DNA of 11,280 bases from Tissierellia bacterium (GTDB lineage: Bacteria; Bacillota_A; Clostridia; Tissierellales; Peptoniphilaceae). The stretch is taken from NCBI GenBank assembly GCA_012728775.1, contig JAAYEN010000085.1, forward strand, positions 1 through 11,280, given 5' to 3'. Below, piece after piece: positions 1 through 7,893 of the stretch; position 1 is the stretch's first letter, and each line of letters starts with the position of its first letter. Below the pieces are notes generated by a model. That model had not been told where the DNA came from. It ran no database searches and worked only from the letters and a program-made list of their open reading frames with translations. Made by a program: the position numbers and the translations under genes.

Positions 1-50
1 ATTTAAAATATTTTTTAAAAAAGTCACCATTTTTTAGAATTCTGTGCTCA

Positions 51-56
51 TATAAT
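51..56 (+). promoter_or_regulatory. Possible -10 element of the first gene
   Basis: A perfect TATAAT lies 25 bases upstream of the first start codon, which suits a sigma-A promoter with a short leader. No convincing -35 hexamer is visible 16-18 bases upstream (the sequence there is a T-run), so the assignment rests on the -10 word alone in an AT-rich region. Confidence 0.4.
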
Positions 57-81
57 AAGAGGATTAAAAAGGAGAAAGAAA

Positions 82-741
82 ATGAATAATTACAATGATT
101 TAATTGCAAGACTAGAGGAAAAGGCATTAGAGAGAAGAGAAAAGCTGACAGAGGATTATATTCAAGCACAAACAGATGTTATGTATGAAAAAGCATTGGA
201 ATTTTTAGACGAATACGAGGATAACTATGAGGCGTGGCTGATATTTGCTAATCTTGGTACAGAAATAACAAAAAGAGCCGAGGAAAATGGAGTGTTTAAA
301 GGGTTTAGTGCTGGCGGTTTTGATAAAGTGGCTGATATGGCAAGGGAATCACTCTATAAACCACTGGTGAGAATGTATAAAAAACAATTCAAGTCATTGT
401 CTTTAAAGGAAATCAAAGATAAGGTTAAGGATTTACGTAAAAATATTAAAGGAATTAATAAACTAGGCATTTTACCAGATGAAGAGCTAAAGCCATGTAA
501 GTTAATTATAGAGACAGGATTTGATGATACATCAAGAGTTATTCTAACAACAGATATGAAAGTAAATAATAATAATGTTACTACTAAGAAATTGAAAGCA
601 CAATATCTAATAGAAAATCTTTATACAGATTTCACAACGTTGGCAGAGCTTAATGAATATGTTTTAGAATCAGTAATTGCAGTGGCGAAAATGAGGGGAT
701 ATAAAGTTGTTGAAACATTATTAGTAGAAGGAGATTATTAA
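82..741 (+). CDS. Hypothetical soluble protein, 219 aa
   Basis: I do not recognise this protein. The start is well supported: AAAGGAG lies 7 bases before the ATG. It has no signal peptide or membrane segment and is rich in Lys and Glu. Residues 1-50 look helical and coiled-coil prone (LEEKALERREKL). Residues 70-80 form a small Gly-rich turn (FKGFSAGGF). Residues 100-125 are again strongly basic and helical, and the last 75 residues look mixed alpha/beta, with a polar Asn run (VNNNNV) near 163. It appears to be transcribed alone: the next gene starts 185 bases later behind its own promoter. No catalytic motif can be named and the neighbours give no functional hint. Codon use is like the rest of the window, so there is no sign of recent transfer. 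That it is a real gene is fairly sure; its function is unknown. Confidence 0.8.
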   Translation: MNNYNDLIARLEEKALERREKLTEDYIQAQTDVMYEKALEFLDEYEDNYEAWLIFANLGTEITKRAEENGVFKGFSAGGFDKVADMARESLYKPLVRMYKKQFKSLSLKEIKDKVKDLRKNIKGINKLGILPDEELKPCKLIIETGFDDTSRVILTTDMKVNNNNVTTKKLKAQYLIENLYTDFTTLAELNEYVLESVIAVAKMRGYKVVETLLVEGDY

Positions 742-811
742 AAATAAAAAAATTATAAAAGTAGAGAAGAAATGGAAAAGAAAATTGAGAAGCTAGAAAT
801 TTTTATATAAG

Positions 812-842
812 ATTCAAAATATTACAACAAAATATTTTGAAT
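812..842. repeat. Perfect 12-bp inverted repeat, 7-base loop
   Basis: ATTCAAAATATT at 812-823 is exactly complementary to AATATTTTGAAT at 831-842, around the loop ACAACAA. It lies 70 bases after the first gene and about 50 bases before the -10 of the transporter gene. No T-run follows on either strand and each arm has one G/C, so it is a poor intrinsic terminator. It could be a weak terminator or a protein-binding palindrome upstream of the transporter promoter. Confidence 0.6.
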
Positions 843-888
843 GCTTGCGAAAATAATAACCCTAAAGAATTATTATCATGCCTTTGTA

Positions 889-897
889 TGTTATAAT
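889..897 (+). promoter_or_regulatory. Extended -10 promoter of the EamA transporter gene
   Basis: TGTTATAAT is a perfect TATAAT with the TGn extension that can replace a -35 box; no good -35 is visible. Transcription would start near 904, giving a leader of about 23 bases that holds the Shine-Dalgarno. The same TGTTATAAT word recurs before typA. Confidence 0.65.
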
Positions 898-926
898 ATA
901 ATTCATTATTGATTGGGGAGGTCAAG

Positions 927-1781
927 GTGAAAAAAGATTATATCAATATAGTAACTGCTTTAGTTATTTTTGGTTCTATTGGAATATTTCGAAATTTTAT
1001 TCCTTTTCCATCTAGTGTAATATCTTTTGCTAGGGGTTTAATAGGAACTTTATTTTTATTAGTAATGGTTTTACTTCAAAAAAGACCTATGGATAAAAAG
1101 GGAATGAAAGAAAATTTTAAAATCTTAGCACTTTCAGGAACTTTGATTGGTATAAATTGGGTTTTTCTTTTTGAGGCTTATAGATTTACAACCGTGGCAG
1201 TTGCTACTATGGCTCTTTATATGCAACCTACTTTTGTGATATTAGCATCGCCTTTTGTTTTGGGAGAAAAACTTTCGTTGAAGAAGTTGTTTTTTGCTTT
1301 TATTGCTATTTTAGGAATGGTTTTGGTGTCTGGTATATTAAAAACCGGCCTTGAAGGAACAAAAGGTATTGCTTTTGGATTGATCGCTGCGTTATTATAC
1401 GCAACTGTAATTATTTTGAATAAATTTATTAAAACCAATATCGAACCTTATGAAAAGACTATTATTCAGCTATTATTTGCTACTTTAATCGTGATGCCAT
1501 ATATTTTTATGACAGAAGATGTCACAACTTTAGAATTCACTCCTATGATTATTTTAATGCTTTTAATTGTTGGATCTGTTCATACGGGAATAGCATATTC
1601 TCTTTATTTCAGTGCCCTAGAGCGATTGCCCGCCCAAACTATAGCTTTACTGGGTTATATTGACCCAGTGGTTGCAGTTTTTTTATCTGCAATTATTCTA
1701 AAGGAAACTTTAACTCTTCCTATTATTGTAGGTTCAATTATGATTTTGAGTTCAGCATATTTTGGAGATAGGGTAAAGTAG
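927..1781 (+). CDS. EamA/DMT-family transporter, 10 TM
   Basis: This is a drug/metabolite-transporter superfamily permease of the EamA type, in the cytoplasmic membrane. Such proteins usually export amino acids or other small metabolites; the substrate cannot be read from sequence. The 284-residue protein has the family's normal length and architecture: two tandem repeats of about five hydrophobic helices. Typical landmarks are the N-terminal segment ending in F-R, then SFARGLIGTLFLL, the GINWVFLFEAYRFTT helix, the MQPTF stretch and a C-terminal repeat ending in a YIDPVVAVFLSAIILKE-like helix with conserved Glu. I chose GTG at 927 because GGGGAGG at 915-921 lies 5 bases before it. The in-frame TTG at 909 would place that ribosome binding site inside the gene. 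It is a single-gene unit with its own promoter and terminator, and no adjacent gene indicates the cargo. Confidence 0.9.
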   Translation: MKKDYINIVTALVIFGSIGIFRNFIPFPSSVISFARGLIGTLFLLVMVLLQKRPMDKKGMKENFKILALSGTLIGINWVFLFEAYRFTTVAVATMALYMQPTFVILASPFVLGEKLSLKKLFFAFIAILGMVLVSGILKTGLEGTKGIAFGLIAALLYATVIILNKFIKTNIEPYEKTIIQLLFATLIVMPYIFMTEDVTTLEFTPMIILMLLIVGSVHTGIAYSLYFSALERLPAQTIALLGYIDPVVAVFLSAIILKETLTLPIIVGSIMILSSAYFGDRVK

Positions 1782-1843
1782 ATTAAATTTTTAAGTTATT
1801 TGGGGGAAAAATTTTATTATTTCAATTAATATTACTAATTTTT

Positions 1844-1872
1844 AAAAAGTAGGTGAGAATCTACTTTTTCTT
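1844..1872 (+). terminator. Intrinsic terminator after the EamA gene
   Basis: AAAAAGTAG (1844-1852) pairs perfectly with CTACTTTTT (1861-1869) around an 8-base loop, and the T-run forms the end of the stem. It lies 62 bases past the transporter stop. The GTG inside the loop (1853) opens the frame that runs into typA, but a start inside a terminator upstream of the typA promoter is not credible. Confidence 0.75.
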
Positions 1873-1887
1873 ATGCAAGAATGTATA

Positions 1888-1915
1888 TTCAAAGCATCCA
1901 TCTATGTGTTATAAT
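1888..1915 (+). promoter_or_regulatory. Extended -10 promoter of the typA operon
   Basis: TGTTATAAT at 1907-1915 is a perfect extended -10. TTCAAA at 1888-1893 matches the -35 consensus at four of six bases with a 16-base spacer. Transcription would begin near 1921-1923, essentially at the Shine-Dalgarno GGGAG (1923-1927), leaving an unusually short leader for typA. Confidence 0.6.
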
Positions 1916-1927
1916 ATCAAACGGGAG

Positions 1928-3754
1928 ATGATTTTTATTATTAGAAACGATATAAGAAATATAGCAATAATTGCCCATGTAGACCATGGTAAAACGACAT
2001 TGGTAGATTCCCTGCTTAGACAGTCAGGGATTTTTCATAAAAATCAAGCAGTACAAGATAGGGTTATGGATTCTGATGATATTGAAAAAGAAAGAGGAAT
2101 TACGATACTTTCTAAAAATACAGCAGTAAATCATAATGGAATTAAAATTAATATTATAGACACACCAGGACACGCAGACTTCGGAGGAGAGGTAGAACGT
2201 GTTTTAAAGATGGTAAATGGAGTTGTACTTTTAGTAGATGCTTTTGAAGGACCTATGCCTCAAACAAAATTCGTTTTGAAAAAGGCCTTTGAATTGGATT
2301 TACCTGTGGTGGTTACAGTAAATAAAATAGATAGACCTGATGCTAGACCTGATGCAGTTATAGATGAAGTTTTGGATTTGTTTATAGAGTTAGGAGCAGA
2401 TGATTCTGCCTTAGAGTCACCCATAGTTTACGCTTCGGCAAAATCTGGATATGCCAGTTTAGATCCTGAAGTTCGCTCTGGAGATATGGAAGCGCTTTTT
2501 GAAACCATAATTGAAAATATTCCTGGACCATCGGGTGAAAAAGATGAGCCACTTCAAGTATTAATTTCTACAATAGATTATAATGATTATGTAGGTAAAA
2601 TCGGAGTAGGAAAAATTGAGCGAGGAACTATAAAAGTTGGGGACGATTTATTAAAGATAAATGCACAAGAACCAGATCAAAAGAAAAAAATTCGAGTTGT
2701 TCAATTATTTGAGTTTGAAGGTTTGGATAGAATAGAAGTTAAAGAATCTTTTGCAGGCTCAATTGTTGCAATAGCAGGAATTGAAGATATTAATATTGGA
2801 GATACATTAGTAGATCCTAATAATCCAGAAGCTTTGGATTTTGTGAAAATATCTGAGCCAACAATAGCTATGAACTTTAGCGTAAATAATTCGCCTTTTG
2901 CAGGACAAGAAGGTAAGTTTTTAACTTCTAGAGAGATAAAAGCTAGATTACAAAGGGAATTACAATCTGATGTGGGTCTTCGTGTGGAAGATACTGAATA
3001 CGGAGATACTTTTAAAGTATCTGGTAGAGGGGAACTTCACTTAAGTATTCTAATTGAAAATATGAGAAGGGAAGGATATGAATTTCAAGTTTCTAAACCA
3101 GAAGTACTTTTTAAAGAAGAAGATGGCAAAAAATTAGAGCCTATGGAAATAGCTACAATAGACGTAAACTCTGAATACATTGGAAGTGTAATTGAAAAAT
3201 TAGGCCAACGTAAAGGAGAAATGATTTCCCTTGAAGAAATTACAGCTGGTTCTTCTAGAGCTGAGTTTTTAATTCCTGCTAGAGGATTAATAGGATATAG
3301 ACAGGAATTTTTAACGGACACAAAGGGAACGGGAGTATTGAATACTATATTCCATGGTTATAGTCCATTTAAAGGAGAAATCCCAACTAGACAGTCGGCT
3401 TCTATTACTTCTTTTGACCAAGGAGAAGCTACTGCTTATGGACTTCACAATGCCCAAAGTCGTGGAGAATTATTTATTTCTCCAGGTGCAAAAGTATACG
3501 AAGGAATGGTAGTGGGATCTAGTCCTAAAGGAATAGATATAGAAGTTAGTGTAACAAGAAAGAAAAAGCAATCTAATGTTAGAGCTTCAGGCTCAGATGA
3601 CGCTTTGCGATTATCTCCGCCGAGGATTATGAGTTTGGAAAATGCTTTAGAGTTTATAGAAGATGATGAACTAATTGAAATTACGCCAAATAGCATGAGA
3701 ATTAGAAAGAAAATTTTAGATACAGGACTTAGGAAAAAATCTCATAAGAGGTAG
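1928..3754 (+). CDS. typA: Translational GTPase TypA/BipA
   Basis: This is a ribosome-associated GTPase of the EF-G/LepA superfamily that acts on 70S ribosomes and 50S assembly, mainly under stress or cold. Numbered from ATG 1928 it has 608 residues, normal for the family. All G motifs are visible: G1 AHVDHGKT at 16-23, G2 RGIT near 56-59, G3 DTPGH at 78-82, G4 NKID at 132-135 and G5 in YASAKSG. The G domain is followed by a beta-barrel domain II, EF-G-like domains III and V ([28 protein letters not shown]) and the BipA-specific C-terminal domain ending in a basic tail. The start is uncertain: GGGAG directly abuts ATG 1928 with no spacer, whereas in-frame ATT codons at 1937 and 1940 lie at workable spacing and would give MIRNDIRN or MRNDIRN, the usual family N-terminus. 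It is the first gene of an operon, 5 bases before cls. Confidence 0.96.
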   Translation: MIFIIRNDIRNIAIIAHVDHGKTTLVDSLLRQSGIFHKNQAVQDRVMDSDDIEKERGITILSKNTAVNHNGIKINIIDTPGHADFGGEVERVLKMVNGVVLLVDAFEGPMPQTKFVLKKAFELDLPVVVTVNKIDRPDARPDAVIDEVLDLFIELGADDSALESPIVYASAKSGYASLDPEVRSGDMEALFETIIENIPGPSGEKDEPLQVLISTIDYNDYVGKIGVGKIERGTIKVGDDLLKINAQEPDQKKKIRVVQLFEFEGLDRIEVKESFAGSIVAIAGIEDINIGDTLVDPNNPEALDFVKISEPTIAMNFSVNNSPFAGQEGKFLTSREIKARLQRELQSDVGLRVEDTEYGDTFKVSGRGELHLSILIENMRREGYEFQVSKPEVLFKEEDGKKLEPMEIATIDVNSEYIGSVIEKLGQRKGEMISLEEITAGSSRAEFLIPARGLIGYRQEFLTDTKGTGVLNTIFHGYSPFKGEIPTRQSASITSFDQGEATAYGLHNAQSRGELFISPGAKVYEGMVVGSSPKGIDIEVSVTRKKKQSNVRASGSDDALRLSPPRIMSLENALEFIEDDELIEITPNSMRIRKKILDTGLRKKSHKR

Positions 3755-3759
3755 ATAAT

Positions 3760-5220
3760 ATGTCACAATTTTGGAATATGTATCTCCAAGCATCTGGGGT
3801 ATTATTCTGGATAGATTTACTTTTAGCTCTATTTGTTATATTTGTAGAAAGAAAAAAACCAACATCCACATTGCTTTGGGTAATGGTTATTTTAGCTTTA
3901 CCATTATTTGGATTTTTCTTTTATTTATTACTAGGTGTGGATTTATCCAAGTCTAGAATGTTTGCAGACAAGGATAGGGATTCTGCATTAATAAATGCCC
4001 AATCCATCGATAGAATTAATTTAATAAACAAAGGAAAATATCAATATCATGATGTTAAAGCCTATGACTACGAAAGTTTAATAAAATTATTATCTAACAA
4101 TAGTTTTTCAAAGTATACAGAGCATAATAAAGTAGATACATTCTATGATGGACCAACTTTACAAGATGATATTATAGAAGAACTTAAAAAAGCTACTAAC
4201 TCAATTTATATCCAATTTTATATAGTTAAAAGTGGAAAGTTTTTTGACGAAATAAAAAAGGTGTTAATAAAAAAAGCCCAAGAAGGGGTAGAAGTTAGAC
4301 TTCTCGTAGATGGAATGGGTGGTAGGTCATTACGAAAAAGCGACATAAATGATTTAAAAGAAGCAGGGGTAGAATATGCTGTATTCTTCCCGACAAAATT
4401 AGGAATCTTTAACATAAGAATTAACTTTAGAAATCACAGAAAAATTATCGTAATTGATTCTAAAGTGGGATATTTAGGTGGCTTTAACATTGGAGATGAA
4501 TATATCAACAAATCCAACAGATTTGGGTTTTGGAGGGATACTCATTTAAAAATCAGTGGAGAAGCAGTAAATGATTTGACGGATCGTTTTTACTTGGACT
4601 TTAAATTCGCAAATGGAAATGGAATGGGCAGATATCAGACTTTCTGTGGAGAATTAGATAAAAGTCATACTGTGGCTATGAATATAGTTACTAGTGGGCC
4701 TGACCACGAACTAGAACAAATTAGAGATGGTTTTTCTAGAATGATAACTATGGCTACCAATAGAATTTACATTCAAACTCCATATTTTATTCCAGATGAT
4801 GGGCTACAAAAAGATTTGAGAATGGCAGCTTATTCTGGAGTGGACGTAAGGATTATGGTACCAAAAAAACCAGACCATCCTTTCGTAAAGAGTGCTTCTA
4901 GAAGTTACTTAGGTGAGCTGTTAAAATTTGGTGCAAAGGTATATTATTATGAAGAACATGGATTTTTGCATTCCAAGGTTATGATAGTGGATAATTTTAT
5001 TTCCACAGTAGGAACTGCAAATTTTGACATAAGATCTTTTTCCTTAAATTTTGAAATAAATGCATTTATTTATGATTATGGAATAAATCACAATTTAGCT
5101 CAGCAATTTGAAAAAGATATTGAAGAATGTGAAATTTATACTATGGAGACATACTTAAGAAGAAGTATTGGAGAAAAGGGAATGGAGTCCATATCAAGAC
5201 TTTTATCCCCTGTATTATAA
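3760..5220 (+). CDS. cls: Cardiolipin synthase, phospholipase D type
   Basis: This enzyme condenses two phosphatidylglycerol molecules to cardiolipin and glycerol at the cytoplasmic membrane. The 486 residues match the bacterial Cls length. Two N-terminal transmembrane helices (about 11-30 and 37-59) anchor the protein, with a basic RKKPTS linker between them. Two phospholipase D domains follow, each with an intact HxKxxxxD motif: H226-K228-D233 (NHRKIIVID, then GGFNIGDEY) and H404-K406-D411 (HSKVMIVD, then GTANFDIRSF). Both catalytic halves are complete. The ATG is preceded by AAGAGG inside the last codons of typA, 8 bases upstream. It is the middle gene of the typA-cls-aminotransferase operon, with gaps of 5 and 10 bases, so co-transcription is likely. 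Minor phospholipase D-type synthases use other lipid substrates, but the membrane anchors and length favour a classical Cls. Confidence 0.94.
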   Translation: MSQFWNMYLQASGVLFWIDLLLALFVIFVERKKPTSTLLWVMVILALPLFGFFFYLLLGVDLSKSRMFADKDRDSALINAQSIDRINLINKGKYQYHDVKAYDYESLIKLLSNNSFSKYTEHNKVDTFYDGPTLQDDIIEELKKATNSIYIQFYIVKSGKFFDEIKKVLIKKAQEGVEVRLLVDGMGGRSLRKSDINDLKEAGVEYAVFFPTKLGIFNIRINFRNHRKIIVIDSKVGYLGGFNIGDEYINKSNRFGFWRDTHLKISGEAVNDLTDRFYLDFKFANGNGMGRYQTFCGELDKSHTVAMNIVTSGPDHELEQIRDGFSRMITMATNRIYIQTPYFIPDDGLQKDLRMAAYSGVDVRIMVPKKPDHPFVKSASRSYLGELLKFGAKVYYYEEHGFLHSKVMIVDNFISTVGTANFDIRSFSLNFEINAFIYDYGINHNLAQQFEKDIEECEIYTMETYLRRSIGEKGMESISRLLSPVL

Positions 5221-5230
5221 GGAGAATATT

Positions 5231-6046
5231 ATGATAAATGAAGCTGTGGGAAAATACCTCATTTTCAACGGAGAAATTGAAGAAGTAGGTTTAAATGAAT
5301 ACTTTGAAGAGATAACAACTAATCCTTTATATGAAGTGATAACGGTTATTCAAGGCATACCAGTATTTTTTGAAGAGCATATGAATAGATTAGTTCATAC
5401 TGCCGAGCTTTTAGATTTAGAACTTGGAAGAAGTTTAGAAGAAATTAAAGAAGATTTTTATCACGTAATTTCTGCCAATGAGTTGACGGAAGGATATGTT
5501 AAATTAGTAATATCTGATGAAATTCATTTAGTTTACCAATACTGGGACCAAGGTCCAAGTCAGCAGTTAATAGACGAGGGAATAGAAGTTGCTATCTTTG
5601 ATTATGAAAGAGCTAATCCAAATGCTAAGATTTTTTACACTAATTTTAAGGCAGAAGTGGCTAAATACTTAATTCAAACGAAGGCTTATGAAGCTTTATT
5701 ACGAAATGAAGAAGGAGAACTTTTAGAAGGAAGTAAGACTAATCTTTATTTTACTTCTAAAGACAAAGTAATCACAGCTCCAGACGATAGGGTACTTAAA
5801 GGAATAACGAGAACTAGATTGGAAAAAATATTTGAAAAAAATAACATTGAACTGGAAAAGAGAGTTATTAGAGATATAGATTTGTTAGAAGTGGATGGGG
5901 CATTTATTTCAGGAACAACTGTGGGAGTTTTGCCAATTAAATCTATAGAAACTATTGAGTTAAATTCTCAAAATAGTGAACTGATAAAAAAAATAATAAA
6001 AGGATATCAAGAACTACAACAAGAATATATTAACGAAAGAAAATAA
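5231..6046 (+). CDS. Class IV PLP aminotransferase
   Basis: This is a fold-type IV PLP enzyme, the group of branched-chain and D-amino-acid aminotransferases and 4-amino-4-deoxychorismate lyase (PabC). The 271-residue length is typical. Visible marks are the early MNRL segment near 51-54 (Arg in HMNRLVHTAEL), a Lys that by spacing to the later motif is the Schiff-base residue (K133 in NAKIFYTNFK; K140 is the alternative), the EALLRNEEGELLEGSKTNLYF signature with E166-G167-S168 and N171, LKGITRTRL at 189-197, and the phosphate-binding SGTTVGVLPI at 227-236. The sequence does not decide between the activities, so no symbol is given. I chose ATG 5231 because AAGGAG lies 6 bases upstream; an upstream in-frame ATG at 5168 lies inside cls. 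It is the last gene of the operon, followed by a strong terminator. It could supply or consume a 2-oxo acid for the decarboxylase downstream, but they are separate transcripts. Confidence 0.85.
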   Translation: MINEAVGKYLIFNGEIEEVGLNEYFEEITTNPLYEVITVIQGIPVFFEEHMNRLVHTAELLDLELGRSLEEIKEDFYHVISANELTEGYVKLVISDEIHLVYQYWDQGPSQQLIDEGIEVAIFDYERANPNAKIFYTNFKAEVAKYLIQTKAYEALLRNEEGELLEGSKTNLYFTSKDKVITAPDDRVLKGITRTRLEKIFEKNNIELEKRVIRDIDLLEVDGAFISGTTVGVLPIKSIETIELNSQNSELIKKIIKGYQELQQEYINERK

Positions 6047-6057
6047 TTTTAATAATC

Positions 6058-6093
6058 ACCTGCCTATTAGGAATTCTAAAGGGCAGGTTTTTT
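6058..6093 (+). terminator. Intrinsic terminator of the typA operon
   Basis: ACCTGCC (6058-6064) pairs with GGCAGGT (6082-6088). An inner TTAG/CTAA stem (6067-6070 with 6076-6079) closes the loop, and a run of six T (6088-6093) follows. It lies 11 bases past the aminotransferase stop and cleanly ends the operon. Confidence 0.92.
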
Positions 6094-6140
6094 AATTAAT
6101 TTTAAATAGATAATAAACATATTTATGGGTAGAAAATAAT

Positions 6141-6146
6141 TATAAC
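6141..6146 (+). promoter_or_regulatory. Weak candidate -10 of the decarboxylase gene
   Basis: TATAAC lies 24 bases before the ATG at a suitable distance for a short leader. No -35 hexamer or TGn extension supports it. A promoter must lie between the terminator ending at 6093 and the start at 6170, and this is the best candidate. Confidence 0.35.
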
Positions 6147-6169
6147 AAAATTAATAAGAGGGGAATATT

Positions 6170-7879
6170 ATGAAGATTACAATAGGAGATTATTTAATTA
6201 AACGAATAAAGGAACTGGGAATTAGACATATTATTGGAGTTCCCGGAGATTTTAATTTGCAGTTTTTAGAACAAATTGAAGCTTCAGAAGGCATAAACTT
6301 TGTAGGAGCATCCAATGAGCTTAATGCTGCTTATGCAGCTGATGGATATTCTAGGGAACACGGAATTTCAGCCCTTTGTGTGACCTATGGAGTTGGAGAT
6401 TTAGGAGCTATTGGAGGAATAGCAGGATCTGCGGCAGAACATATTCCTGTAATTTCTATTTCAGGAATTCCTCCACTTTTTGCAAAACGACATAATTACA
6501 AAGTCCATCATAGTTTGGCAGATGGAGATTTTTCCAATATAGCAAACACTTATAAAGAGTTTACTGTTGTACAAACTCTCATAACACAACAAAATGCAAA
6601 AGAAGAAATAGATAGGGCTTTAAGAGCAGCAGTTAGATATAAAAGACCTGTAAATATACAACTTCCATCTAACATATCCTACTATTTTATAGATGTAGAT
6701 GAAGAGCCATTACTACCTGAATCCCATGTAAGTGATAAAAAAAGTTTAAATGACGCAATTAAAGAAATAATGAAATTATATAAAAAATCCAATAGCCCCG
6801 TAGTGCTAGTAGATATGGATGTGGATAGACTTGAAGTTACAGAAGAGATATTAGAATTTATAGAAAAAACCCAAACTCCTTTTGCACAAATGAGTACTGG
6901 TAAGGCGATTCTAGATGAAAACCATCCTCTTTTTATAGGAACATATAAAGGAAATGATTCAAAAGAATATGTGAAAGAAAAGGTAGAAAGTGCTGACTTT
7001 TTATTATCAGTTTCTCCTAGATTTATAGAATGGAATTCAGGAACCTATTCAGACGATCTTCCAATGAAATATTTAGTAAGATTGGATAAAGATTATACCT
7101 TTGTTGGAGATGAAATATATGAAGGCATCGACATTAAAGATATTTTAAATGAGATTTTAGAAAGAGTGGAAGAAAAGCCTGAAAGAAAAAATTTAAATAT
7201 GAATCAAGAAGAAGAATTTATTTTTGATGAAGAAAAGAAAATAAATCACAAAGAGTTTTGGAAACAAATTAAACCATTTCTAAAAGAAAATGACTTGATT
7301 TATGGAGAAACAGGAACGGCTAGTCAAGCACTTGGTGAAGTTATCATGCCCAAGAACACAAAATACATTGCTTCATTGATTTGGGGTGCAATAGGATTTA
7401 CACTTCCTGCTTTATTTGGAAGTCTCCTTGCAAATCCTAAAAGAAGACAAATATTATTCATAGGAGATGGTTCCTTTCAGGTTACTGCCCAAGAACTTTC
7501 TAGAATTCTTTATGAAGAATTAAATCCCATTATTTTTGTCATTAATAATGACGGATACACAATAGAGAGATATATTTTAGGAATGGAAGCTTCATATAAC
7601 GATATTCCTTTGTGGAATTATCATCAATTGCCTCATCACTTTGTAAAAAATAATAAAATGCTGACTTTCAATGTTAAAACCCAAGGGGAACTTCAAGAGG
7701 CATTGGAAAAAGCTAAGGAAGCTACCCATGGAGTTCTTATTGAAGTTCACTTTGACAAAGAAGATGCTCCTGAACCATTGAAGAAATTTGGACCTGCTGT
7801 TGCAAATTTCAACTTTGGAGAAAGGGGAATGGAGGATATGGGAGAAGAAGAAAGAATTGACGAGGAAATAAACACTTAA
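6170..7879 (+). CDS. Thiamine-diphosphate 2-oxo-acid decarboxylase (pyruvate/indolepyruvate type)
   Basis: This cytosolic enzyme non-oxidatively decarboxylates a 2-oxo acid to an aldehyde and CO2. The 569 residues match the pyruvate/indolepyruvate/branched-chain oxo-acid decarboxylase family. Catalytic landmarks are all present: D27 in GVPGDFNL, E50 in ASNELNAAYAADGY (the cofactor-activating Glu), the paired His H113-H114 in VHHSLADGDF that separates this family from acetolactate synthases, the cofactor motif from GDGS (432-435) to NN (459-460), and E466 in DGYTIER. A central FAD/nucleotide-like domain spans about 200-340. AAGAGGGG precedes the ATG by 6 bases. The last 15 residues are strikingly acidic (GEEERIDEEINT). 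It is a single-gene unit bounded by terminators. Whether the substrate is pyruvate, indole- or phenylpyruvate, or a branched 2-oxo acid cannot be read from the sequence. A role in Ehrlich-type amino-acid degradation is an inference. Confidence 0.92.
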   Translation: MKITIGDYLIKRIKELGIRHIIGVPGDFNLQFLEQIEASEGINFVGASNELNAAYAADGYSREHGISALCVTYGVGDLGAIGGIAGSAAEHIPVISISGIPPLFAKRHNYKVHHSLADGDFSNIANTYKEFTVVQTLITQQNAKEEIDRALRAAVRYKRPVNIQLPSNISYYFIDVDEEPLLPESHVSDKKSLNDAIKEIMKLYKKSNSPVVLVDMDVDRLEVTEEILEFIEKTQTPFAQMSTGKAILDENHPLFIGTYKGNDSKEYVKEKVESADFLLSVSPRFIEWNSGTYSDDLPMKYLVRLDKDYTFVGDEIYEGIDIKDILNEILERVEEKPERKNLNMNQEEEFIFDEEKKINHKEFWKQIKPFLKENDLIYGETGTASQALGEVIMPKNTKYIASLIWGAIGFTLPALFGSLLANPKRRQILFIGDGSFQVTAQELSRILYEELNPIIFVINNDGYTIERYILGMEASYNDIPLWNYHQLPHHFVKNNKMLTFNVKTQGELQEALEKAKEATHGVLIEVHFDKEDAPEPLKKFGPAVANFNFGERGMEDMGEEERIDEEINT

Positions 7880-7893
7880 TAATTTTGAAATAT

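Noticed and set aside
772..810. 12-codon ORF after the first gene
   Set aside because: It is very short, has only a weak purine stretch before it, and has Lys/Ile-rich composition expected of AT-rich noncoding DNA.
909..926. TTG at 909 as start of the EamA transporter
   Set aside because: The Shine-Dalgarno GGGGAGG (915-921) would lie inside the gene; it is ideally spaced for GTG 927.
1217..1438. Minus-strand open frame inside the transporter gene
   Set aside because: It is a shadow of a firmly identified gene and has no family features of its own.
1853..1927. GTG at 1853 as start of typA, giving a 25-residue extension
   Set aside because: It lies in the loop of a terminator and upstream of the typA promoter, and the extension is not part of the TypA family.
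3085..3696. Two minus-strand open frames inside typA
   Set aside because: They are antisense shadows of conserved typA sequence, with no plausible ribosome binding site or domain.
3771..4415. Short open frames on both strands inside cls
   Set aside because: They lie wholly inside the conserved cardiolipin synthase gene.
5168..5230. ATG at 5168 as start of the aminotransferase
   Set aside because: It would overlap cls by 53 bases with no ribosome binding site; AAGGAG fits ATG 5231.
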